Source: Pomphorhynchus laevis
Taxonomy: Eukaryota; Acanthocephala; Palaeacanthocephala; Echinorhynchida; Pomphorhynchidae
NCBI GenBank assembly: GCA_012934845.2
Contig: WNNJ02002717.1
Span: forward strand, 596,773-660,772
DNA length: 64,000 nt
Direction of reading: 5' to 3'
The notes under the pieces were generated by a model that saw only the letters and a list, made by a program, of their open reading frames with translations, did no database searches and was not told the origin of the DNA. Position numbers and translations under genes: made by a program. This document shows, piece after piece, positions 47,279 to 56,905 of this stretch (positions within the stretch are counted from its first letter, which is position 1; every line of letters begins with the position of its first letter).

Positions 47279-47480
47279 CAGGAACAAAGAAGAAATTATC
47301 CTTTATTTGATAAAAATTCTATATTTCGATAGCTCCTGTTATCATCATCAGGATTACAAAAAAATGTTTTTTTTATCCTTTTTTAGGTGAAACATTTATT
47401 GTAATCCTGATGATGATAGCAGGAGCTATCGAAATATAGAATTTTTATCAAATAAAGGATATTTTCTTCTTAGTTCTTGT
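47279..47480. repeat. ~75-85-bp inverted repeat with hammerhead-like cores in both arms
   Basis: The arms are near-identical inversions around a 40-base centre. The right arm (plus) reads CUGAUGA, U, stem GAUAGC/GCUAUC with loop AGGA, GAAA (47407-47434). The left arm reads the same on the minus strand with one stem mismatch (47324-47351). The two arms therefore carry head-to-head cores. Family B. Confidence 0.75.
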
Positions 47481-47504
47481 AATTATATATATTATATATA
47501 ATAA

Positions 47505-47750
47505 CCTATTGATACTGACTTACTGCTTATGACTCGACCTTCACTTGTTAGAATGTGGGTTACTTACGGCCGAAGATAATAACCTATTGATACTGACTTA
47601 CTGCTTATGACTAGATAATAACTTACTGATATTAACTATAATAATAACCTATTGATAACCTAATAGCCTAATAATAACCTATTGATACTGACTTAGTGCT
47701 TATGACTCGACCTTCACTTGTTAGAATGTGGGCTACTAGGGCCGAAGATT
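47505..47750. repeat. Local duplication around 'cctattgatactgactta'
   Basis: A segment with 'cttatgactcgaccttcact' and 'gttagaatgtgggctact' occurs at about 47505-47575 and 47660-47745, with partial repeats of its first part between. Not coding. Confidence 0.8.
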
Positions 47751-47759
47751 GAGCTGGAG

Positions 47760-48560
47760 TGTAAATCTTAAAAGGTAAGCCTTGGAAAGTAAATCTTTTA
47801 AAGCAAGTTTTAGAAAGTAAATTGGGAAGTTATACTTAAGAAGGTTTGGGAAGTAAATCTTTGAAAGTAAGTTTTAGGAAGTGAGCATTAGGAAGTAAGC
47901 CTTGGGAATTAAGCCAAGATAGGTAAGCTTTGAGAAGAAAGGCTTGGGAAGTAAGCCTTGAAAAGTAAGCCTTGAAAAGTAAGCCTTGAGAAGTAAGCCT
48001 TTGGAGATAAGATTTGAGAAGGTTTAGGAAGTCTTGGGAGGTTTTGGGAAGTAAATCTTTGAAAGTAAGTTTTAGGAAGTAAGCTTTGGGAATAAAGTCT
48101 GGAGAGGTAAGCTTTGAGAAGTAAGCCCTGGGAAGAAAGGCTTGGGAAGTAAGCATTGAGAAGTAAGCCTTGGAAAATAAGATTTGAGAAGGTTTGGGAA
48201 GTCTTCGGAGGTTTTGGGAAGTAAATCTTTGAAAGTAAGTTTTAGGAAGTAAGCATTAGGAAGTAAGCCTTGGGAATTAAGCCTAGAGAGGTAAGCTTTG
48301 AGAGATAAGGTTTGGGAAGTTTTGGGAAGTATATCTTTGAAAGTAAGTTTTAGAAAGTAAGTATTAGGAAGTAAGCCTGGGGAAGTAAGACTTAAGAAGT
48401 AAGCTTTCAGAAGTAAGGCTCGAGAAGTAAGTCTTGGGAAGTTTTTCAAAGTAAATATTTGAAAGTAAGTTTTGGGAAGTAAGCATTAGAAAGTAAGCCT
48501 TGGAAGTTCGCCTAGATAAGTAAGCCTCGCAAGTACGCCCAGAGAAGTAAGACTTGGGAT
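47760..48560. repeat. Purine-rich degenerate minisatellite
   Basis: Built from variants of a 10-bp-like unit 'gaagtaagcctt' with a loose higher-order pattern: 'tttgaaagtaagttttagga' recurs near 47852, 48058, 48229, 48329 and 48459. The plus strand is strongly purine-rich, the minus strand pyrimidine-rich, so minus frames encode monotonous Leu/Pro/Ser stretches that should not be taken as genes. Such asymmetry can form triplex or R-loop structures. Confidence 0.9.
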
Positions 48561-48878
48561 CTCAGCATGATGGTTATGCTCTCGTTAAATGCTTGTTTGT
48601 CGTATAACACGAACAATTTAAAAACTAAATTACAAACTAAATTTTTAAATAAAGATAGTTTAAACTAAATAGTTTTCTACGTAAATTGCTGGTAGTTATT
48701 AAACTGAAAATTTTAATTATTCCAATTTCGAAAGCATAAGCTAAATAGTTTTCTACTTAAATTCGTGGTTTTCTATGAAACTGACATTTTAATTTTGTTA
48801 AGATTATGAAACTATCAGATTCGCAAATCAAAGGTAAAAGCTACAGTAAAACAATAGCTTGATTGTTTTCATATTTAG

Positions 48879-49022
48879 AGCTTCAAGAAGCCTTCAAAAT
48901 ATTTGATGTCAACAAAGATGGACTGATATCTATACGGGATATTAAACAGTTATTTTCTATGCTGAAAATCAAACACCACCATAACGATATAGAAGCATTT
49001 TTGAACATGATCGACTTAAATG
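48879..49022 (+). CDS. EF-hand (calmodulin-like) protein, exon
   Basis: An acceptor 'catatttag' precedes 48879 and the donor G|GTAATT follows 49022. The exon encodes LQEAFKIFDVNKDGLISIRD, a complete EF-hand loop D-x-N-x-D-G-x-I-x-x-x-D, then a second helix FLNMIDLNG beginning the next loop. The split Gly codon joins exactly with 50294. Calmodulin-like proteins bind Ca2+ and regulate targets; a troponin-C or squidulin-like protein is equally possible. The first exon with the initiator Met was not found. Confidence 0.8.
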
Positions 49023-50293
49023 GTAATTCTAAAAATTTATTGATTGTACCTTTCTAATTTCTGAAATACTATCGTATCATAGTAGCAATAAATTTATTAC
49101 TAATCGTAATTTCATGGTAATTTTCTTAAGATGCTAACAGAAGTTAGCGAAATATCAATAAAAAATTCCTCTTTTCTTTGATTCAGCTCCAATTATTCTG
49201 TATCAATAATGGATCAACTATTTAAAATTTCATACATATCAAACACTGACGTATCTCAGTAGAAATATGTTTCATATATATCAAACTTCGATAGTCCCTT
49301 TGAAGACATTTATTATTGATACAGTTTAATATAAAGATGGAAAAGTAATCAGTTGGTACGTTATTTAAATAAGTGGAAGAAATAAGGCTGAATTTTAAAA
49401 TTAGTCTGCTTGGAGAGTAGTCTAATCATTAAAGATTATTTAATTGGAGAGCATATCATTGATATTAGAAAATGATCATCAAAATTTCAATGTATACAAT
49501 GACTGAACAGGTATATCAACTTTAAATTAAAATTAATTAACAAAAGGTGCTAAAATTGTTTTTTATGATGAATATACTATGAGAGAGATACTTTGATAGA
49601 CATACTAGATATTTTGTAGATTTATATTATTTTTTCTAATATTTTGTAGATTTATAATGCTTTCTAATATTAATGATATGCTCTACTTGGAGAGCGTATC
49701 ATTTAAAAAAGTGTGTACTAAGTTAGTGATTATGATTGCCTTTATTAAACGTGACTAATTAACCAGGACAAGACACTATATTATTACAAAAATCTATAAT
49801 TTTAATTTAAAAGCTGCTTAGACTACATATCTTCCTAATAAAAATTATTAGGAATGGCTATATAATAAGAAATATCTTACTAAAGCGTCAAATATTAAAG
49901 CACATTCACGTTATAAAGGAGCGAAGTAGTTAATTTTCTTAATTAAACTATTTTTTCTATTAATTTCTCCAAATTAGTTTAATATAATTATCGAATATAT
50001 TTTCTTTTAAAAGAATACAATTTAATCTAGCTTACAGTAGATTTGTATCTTTATTCATTAGCTAATAATTTAATGTAAAAATAATTAAACAGTATTGCAA
50101 TATCACTTGAATTGATATAAACATGTATACTAAATATTAGACAATATTTTGTGTGAATAATTTTGTTGTTATATACGGACGCTCGAAGTTAGCTTTGAAG
50201 AGTATAAATGATACTATAGAAAAGGGAAATAGAATTCGTTTACAACAATGAGTGCATATATATATGGTATACGTTAATAAAGTCTCAATTAAG
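49023..50293 (+). other. Intron of the EF-hand gene
   Basis: GT at 49023 to AG at 50293, joining AAT G and GT GAT in frame (…DLNGDRTIDYNEF). It contains a family-B hammerhead-like hairpin (49126-49153) and A+T-rich sequence with two 'gagagcgtatcat'-type words. Confidence 0.75.
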
Positions 50294-50536
50294 GTGATCG
50301 CACAATAGATTATAATGAGTTCGTAAATATTGTATCGCAGTTTTACTTCTTACCTGATAGTGACGAGAATCTTCGATCAGTCTTCGGAAAATTCGATCTT
50401 AATAATGATGGTTACATTAGTGCTTCTGAATTATTGTCGATGCTTAGAATATTCGGAAGAAAGACTGCTCTCCGAGATGTTAGTACAATAATGTCGTTGG
50501 TTGATACAAACAGAGACGGAAGAATTAATTTCGACG
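50294..50536 (+). CDS. EF-hand (calmodulin-like) protein, exon 2
   Basis: Continues the loop as DRTIDYNEFVNIVSQF, then EF-hand 3 FGKFDLNNDGYISASELLSM and EF-hand 4 start VDTNRDGRINFDG, ending at donor G|GTTAGT (50537). All loops keep Asp at position 1, Gly at 6 and Glu/Asp at 12 as far as visible. The final exon should follow, but a retrotransposon begins 276 bases later and I do not recognise the exon beyond it. Confidence 0.85.
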
Positions 50537-50812
50537 GTTAGTCTCATTACATTTTATTTTTTTACCAAATTTATTTAAAATTTAGAATTCAAAAGAATCA
50601 TGAATTCGGATATATCGTAGTGGTAACATTTTCAAAAGAATGAAACTGGTTAATTATAAATGAGCATGCATATTCTCTAAATCAAGCGAAAAGATCAGTT
50701 TTAAAGTGAAAATTGTCCGCGTTGTTATCTATTTAAAAAAATAAATATTTTTGTTATTTCGTAAAAATAACAAAAAATTTTGTTATATTTTTATTATTAT
50801 TATTTTTGCTAC

Positions 50813-53074
50813 TATTATTACTTTTAAAATCAGGCGGACAAAAATCCGGGATACATGAGATTGATAGTTTTTTGGACGGCAAAACAGTGCTCACACGTCT
50901 TCAAGAATTACATCCTCGAGCAACGGATGCAGATGGAGAGTATATTTTATTGACACCTCTGAAACATGTAATCCAACATCATCAAGTAATTTACATGAAT
51001 TTAAGTCCAGAAGATATTATAAAAGCGGCTAAAAAATCAAATGGAAGTGCAGGACCATCCGGTATGGACGCGCAAATGTGGAGATATCTACTAACAGGTT
51101 TTGGTCAAGAATCATACAGATTGGCGAATGTGCTCGCAATGTTTGCAATAAAAATTGCAACCGAAAGATTAAATCCTAACAGCTTGGAAGCATATCTAGC
51201 ATGTCGGTTGGTTCCTCTTGACAAATCTCCTGGAATACGCCCTATCGGTATAGGGGAAGTTATGAGACGCATAGTAGCCAGGGCACAGCTAAAATATATT
51301 AAACCAACATTGATGGAGGTAGCTGGGGCAGTACAAATGTGTGCTGGTCAGAAATGTGGGACCGATACTATTATTCATAATGCAAGAGATATACTTGAAA
51401 GTAACAGTGAATATTGCATATTAACTGTAGATGCCAACAACGCTTTCAATTGTATCAATCGGGATTTGTTGCTCAAAAACATAAACGCGATTTGTCCTGC
51501 CATGACGACACTCTTGATCAATACTTACTCGAAGCCATCACTGCTAATTGTTGCTGAGGAGACAATTCTATCTGAAGAAGGGGTAACACAAGGAGACCCC
51601 TTGGCTATGGCTGCATTTGCAGCGGCGTCTTTACGGATAATTGAAGAGATTAAACAAAAAATACCTGGTGTCACCCAACTTTGGTACGCAGATGATGCAA
51701 CTTTTATTGGCCGTGCGCATGAGTTGTCTCAAGTATGGGATCTATTAAAAGTGATTGGTAAAAGCTTCGGATTTCACATAAATGCTTCAAAATGCTGTTT
51801 TTTAAACAAGAACGAAACTATGACAAATGAAGCCAAATATCTTATGCAAGAAGGAGTCAAAGTGGTTAAAAGGAGTCAAAGTGGTTACAGATACAGCATC
51901 TGTGTGATTTAGCAGACTTGGATCCATATGCTGCTTATATATTGCTAACACGAACGATTCAGTTTCAATGGACACATCTGGTGCGCACTACAAAAGTAAG
52001 TTCATCATGGTTCAGAGGCTTAGCTGATGATATTTTTCTGAAGTTGATACCGAGCATTATGGGATTGGGAGTGTTAACGTTAGAGCTTCGAGATATTATT
52101 AAACTACCCGCCAGAGATGGAGGTTTAGGCATAATAGATCCATCAGCCAACGCAGAAGAGGTTTTTAAACAATCACACCTAATAGCGAATGCAAACGTTA
52201 TTCATAGTAACAGTTCTGAAATTGGGAAATACTAAAGGATCTTTGTGATGGTTACCGGAAAAATAATCGGAATATATACGAGCAACTTAAGAAACAAATT
52301 TTGGAAAATGCAAGTGAAGAAATGGCTCGAAGTATACAGCATGCTGCACAGAAGAATGCCTCAATTTGGTTGACATCTATTCCTTCGAAACCGTCTGGAT
52401 TCTATTTACAAAAGCAACAGTTTTTGGATGCACTTGCGATAAGATACAATATACCAATTAAAAGTAAGGGAATTTGTCGATGTTCAGAAGTGTTTAACTT
52501 AAGACATGTACTCTCTTGTAGAGTCGGCGGCGGAACAATTATCAGACACAACGCCATACGCGACACGATCGGCTCGATACTAAGTGAGGCGCATGATCGC
52601 ATGGATCGGGAAGTGGAATTACGACCAGTAGATGAGGGTATAGTGTTTGCATCTAGCACCACAACGAGGGATAGATCTGCGAGAATGGACATTGTGTGTA
52701 TGAATTTTTCAGAGGGTAGGATGGAGCGGTCTTATGTCGACATTTGCGTTTTTAACCATTTAGCTCCATCCTATGCTCACCAAACTGTCAGTTCCACATT
52801 CGACTATCATTCAAATCGCAAGATGGCTAAATATGGCGAGCGTGTTTCACTGGTGGATGATGGGATTTTCATACCAGCCATTGTTTCGACTGCTGCTGGA
52901 ATTGGGAGAGAATTGGATCTCTTATTAAGGAAAGCTGCACGATATATTGCCATCAAAAGCAAACAATCGTACGCAAACTGCATTTCTGACATACGAAGGC
53001 GATTATGCTTTAGCGCACAAAGAACGATCTCTGCGACTATTCGGATGGCAGAGTTAACTACTGTTTCACATTGA
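50813..53074 (+). pseudogene. RT and restriction-like endonuclease of RLE retrotransposon, broken
   Basis: RT blocks: CRLVPLDKSPGIRPIGIGEV, LTVDANNAFNCINRD (catalytic Asp), GVTQGDPLAMAAFAAAS, LWYADDATFIG. A 19-bp tandem duplication near 51855-51890 shifts the frame, and about 40 codons present in the 45-kb copy are missing here. After ARDGGLGIIDP a second shift occurs near 52235. The C-terminal part is open from 52301: CRCSEVFNLRHVLSCRVGGG, IIRHNAIRD, ARMDIVCMNF, YVDICVFNHLAP, NRKMAKYGERV. Stop at 53074. Confidence 0.85.
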
Positions 53075-53212
53075 GAAACTTTTTTGTATTATATTGCCCA
53101 GTCTGGGATCGTAAATTTCAATTTGAGGCCCATTTGCGGGAACCTAAGTTAATATGTTTATTTTTAATAAATTGTTCATTATTAAAATAAACAAATTTTC
53201 TGTAAAAAAAAA
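50813..53212 (+). mobile_element. RLE-type non-LTR retrotransposon, second copy
   Basis: Flanked by the 9-bp duplication TTTTGCTAC at 50804-50812 and 53213-53221; ends in an A-run. It is 5'-truncated within the region before the RT. It sits just downstream of an EF-hand exon in the same orientation, probably in the following intron. Sequence differs considerably from the 45-kb copy, so they are separate subfamilies. Confidence 0.85.
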
Positions 53213-53221
53213 TTTTGCTAC

Positions 53222-53673
53222 AGTTTACGCGACATCAATTTAAAACAACTTTATATATAATCTAGTTTAATACTTGCCAATTAGCAACATTGCCATCGTC
53301 TCTACTCTCATTGAATTTTGTAAGTTTTTTAGATTAATACACAGCTTTTTAATCAAGATTTTCGTTAGTGTCAAAGTGAACTTTCTTGAGGTTGATGGGG
53401 ATTATAGACAGAGTAATTTATTGTAGAAAATAAAATAACGCTAGTCTTATACTATAGCTCCTTATCAAAAAAGCTATTGTCCTTATCAAAGACTTATTAA
53501 GATCGCTTCGTGACTATATTGTCCATCAATCTTAAAGTACAATGTATTTTACTAAGCGTGAGATGCTAAATGTTATGTATTTAATATATTCATATTATTT
53601 TTGATAAATAGATGTATACTTAATTTAAATCAACAAAATTTATTAAAGAATATTTTATTCAAATTGAATTATC
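53222..53673. other. Non-coding stretch
   Basis: No gene is supported; A+T-rich. Confidence 0.45.
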
Positions 53674-54213
53674 ACCACCAGGCAGCATTCTATATATCCT
53701 CATCAGATGAAGAAATAGAACCGAATTATTCTTGCATTATTCAAAGTCGCTACGTATGCCCAGTCATTCTATGCGTGACGATAAACTTCACAACGGTATA
53801 CGCGTTTCGCTCTAACGGAGCTCATCAGTACCGTGACTTAAATAATCATCTACAGGCACCTAAACACACGCTTAAACAGTGTTTTAAGCTCGAAAAACAG
53901 AACTACCCTTAATCTGAATCATTGCATGGAATTTAGCATAAGCTCTGTGCATGGCAGTGACTATTACAGTTTAACCATGCATAAGGCACTAAATTCCTTT
54001 TAATAGAAATGCTGTTTAACAGGGACACTTTAAAGTGTACAAATATATAAAATATAATTTGTCGTTACACCTGCCATGGGACACACAATGGTGTACTCGT
54101 AAAGAAATCACTATGTTTTCCTCATGAAGAGGCATAAACACCAGGCAGCATTCTATTCATAGAACCGAATTCGGTTCTATTTCTTGATCTGATTAGGATA
54201 TATAGAATGCTGA
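53674..54213. repeat. Inverted-repeat element with hammerhead-like core (family E)
   Basis: Arms 53674-53725 and about 54163-54213 are inverted copies containing 'gcattctatatatcct' and 'gaaatagaaccgaatt'. On the minus strand the interior reads CUGAUGA (53822-53828), stem GCUC/GAGC with loop CGUUA, GAAA (53805-53808), then C and G that can pair with CGU before GUC at 53777-53779. Stem III would have a 22-base loop. The stem I partner is not obvious. Resembles ends of Penelope-like elements. Confidence 0.55.
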
Positions 54214-54219
54214 ATTCTA

Positions 54220-55184
54220 AATTTTAATCCCAGTTTTCCAAATTCCAGATTTTTATACAAGTAGTTATTTAAATACTTCTGAATATTAAATGAAAGCAAG
54301 TACGACGTTTCTCCTATCATGTCGTATATCTTGATGGTTAAAATCAAGGTCCTAGACTCTTGATTGTTAATATGGCATGCAATATTCTTTCAGTTGCCTT
54401 TCAATATTTTTACTATATTAGAGTGAAAAATTGTTAGTCTATAAGATTATTACTGATCAGTAAAAAATACTAATTTAGTAATTACTATTCTAATCCGTAG
54501 CACGTGGATTGAATGTGGTAGATCGTTTTAGATCTACTATCAGCCTGCAACCGCCTTAAGCAAGGCAGCCCCTGGCAGATTCTGCTGTATTGTACGTTGT
54601 AAGTTTAGTCTGAGTCAACTAAACTAGGTAACAACACTGAAAAAATAAAATACTATAATCGGACAATAAATGTTAATAATAACAATAAAAAATATACACT
54701 AATCATAAAATTTATTAATAAATGTATAGATAACATAAATATGGGTATACTTTTAAATAATTCTAAAAATAAAAAAAATAATATTATCAGATTTAAGTAA
54801 ATATATTTCTAAAATAAGGCATATGTTGTTACCGCCATTACGACGAATAATATTTGTAGAATAAGGTATAAACGGTTACCGATATCAGGACGAAAAATTC
54901 ATGGTTATTGAGAGCGATATGTAACGATATTTAATCAATATGTAACGATGATATTAGAAACATTCTAAAAACAGAACGCAATAGCCAAAGCATCATTTTT
55001 GATAAAATAAATGAACATATATATACACATAATCTAGAATTAATTTAAAATGGTGAATTAAGGAAAAATGCTATCAAAATGGTATAAATATGAGTTAAAT
55101 AATAACAATAAAATACTATCAAAAAGAACGCGTTTATAATATGATAAAATATTAAAAATTCATATTATAATATAATCAGATACA
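54220..55184. other. A+T-rich intergenic region
   Basis: A less A+T-rich patch at 54490-54620 ('ctactatcagcctgcaacc') has no recognisable identity. No gene supported. Confidence 0.45.
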
Positions 55185-55450
55185 ATATCTAATCAGATAA
55201 TTTAGTCTACGTATTTTATACTTGATATAAATCATAAATAAAGATTATATAAGATTTTATACAATTTATATTTTTATCAACTTAACATTTAAAATTTAAC
55301 TTAAAAGTCAACTTTTATGAATTGGCTATTAATTAATAGATGATGCATAAGAAAAGGACTAGAGGTCATCGGGAGCAACTACTATGCTATCAGGTTTGGC
55401 ATACTATTCCCTGACCCAACACAGCAGCTGGGACAAACACATGATAATGA
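55185..55450 (+). repeat. Dispersed AGAGGTCATCAGGAG element, long copy
   Basis: Same order as 25050-25345: head, A+T body, 'tagaggtcatcgggag', 'atgctatcaggtttgg', 'ctgacccaacacagcag' and 'tgacgtatttcctatgat'. The two are the best preserved copies. A nearby remnant at 55800-55835 repeats only 'aagaggaactgttatgttatcagg' core words and begins a perfect palindrome. Confidence 0.75.
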
Positions 55451-55824
55451 CGTATTTCCTATGATGAAATTCGATTATCTAGTATTTTATTCTAATACAA
55501 AGTATATTATTTATTATACATCCATAATTTTTCGCTTAAGAGTTTAAATTTATTAAAAAAATTTATTAATTTATTAATTTATTTGTAACTATTAATATCT
55601 TTTACTTTTAATATTAATTTATTTATAAATTTATTAATTTATAGTATAATTAATACTAATTTTATTTGTAAAATAATATAAATTCAGTTTTATTATCCAT
55701 TCACACAAATTTTCTGCAAATTATTTTAATTTTATTTTTAATGTTATTTTATTAAATATTGAAATTATTGAATAATTAAATAATTATTTAATAATTAAAT
55801 TATCGTATCAAGAGGAACTGTTAT

Positions 55825-55858
55825 GTTATCAGGTTATATTTTAATATAACCTGATAAC
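55825..55858. repeat. Perfect palindrome gttatcaggttatat
   Basis: 15-base arms around a 4-base centre: gttatcaggttatat and its exact complement. It lies at the end of a partial dispersed-element copy. Confidence 0.85.
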
Positions 55859-55988
55859 TTGAGAATTTATTACTTAAATTCTCACTTTGGTAATTGATTA
55901 ATAGAAAGCTTAAATAACAAAAGCAATATAAAAGCAACTATTGATAAAACTAGTAATAATTTTGTCTTCATATTAAATTAAAAATAAA

Positions 55989-56905
55989 ATGAAAATAACA
56001 AACAATTATAAAAGGAAAGATACAATTAATAAAGATATGTATAAAGAACTTACTAAATTAAAGCATTACTATATAATAACAACTATTGATAAAGCTAGTA
56101 ATAACTTTGTCTTTATATGCAAAAAGCTTTATTATGATATACTAATGAAAGAGGTTAATTCTAATGATTTAAATGTAAATCCAACATATGAACGTAGTGA
56201 GTTGAGTTTAGAAACAATTATTACAAGTTATTGTTCTATAATGGATAAAAAGGGTATAAAGGTTGAATCAGATAATAAAACTATATCTAAATTATATTGG
56301 AATTATTATATTGAAATTATTTTAATTTAGAGGAATCAAGCTGCTATTGATCAAGTTGCTATGTATTTATATGATGTGCCTCGCTACAAAACGGATAAAA
56401 GTAAGAAAAAATCACAACAAGAAAAGCGATCAAATATTAAAAACATGACATATAAAGCAAAATAAACCGTAAGAACTAAAACACTAAAACACTAAATAAC
56501 ACTCATTAAAACACATTACTACGCATAGTTAAAAACAGTAATGAAATCAACAGATGGAATTTTGTTTATCCAATTTTATTTCTAAGATGAATGACAATAA
56601 TAGAAAATTGCCTAACATGAATAACTTATTAAAGTCTAAACATTTATCTAGTAGAAAGTCAATAGTTTATAAAATACCTTGCTCGAATCGCGACTTTGTT
56701 TATATTGACCAAACTGGGTAATGTTTATCTAAAAGAATCAAACAACACGTCCTACAAAATGGAACTGTTTATAATACCATTGCTCAGCATTTCACATCAC
56801 TTAATCACATGGTTGATTTTCAGAACGTTACTGCATTGTCTTACGAAAGCAATTATTTATCACGTATAATAGAAGAAGCCTTTTTTATGGCTTGTGAATC
56901 TAACC
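55989..56905 (+). pseudogene. Penelope-like element: RT N-terminal piece and GIY-YIG endonuclease
   Basis: At 55989-56330 the frame reads TTIDKASNNFVFICKKLYY, the conserved block preceding the Penelope-type RT (D-K-x-x-N-x-F-V). At about 56640-56905 it reads SIVYKIPCSNRDFVYIDQTG, then LSKRIKQHV and NTIAQHFTSLNH, ending with IIEEAFFMACESN: the GIY-YIG domain with its basic helix and terminal E-x-x-F/I motif. The RT core between them is gone, and stops interrupt. A hAT element starts at 56906 right after the domain. Confidence 0.8.

Noticed and set aside
47836..48449. Leu/Pro/Ser-rich minus-strand frames
   Set aside because: They follow from the purine-rich minisatellite on the plus strand.
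53601..53912. 103-residue plus-strand frame as a host gene
   Set aside because: It crosses the inverted-repeat arm and the hammerhead-like region; composition and context fit repeat sequence.
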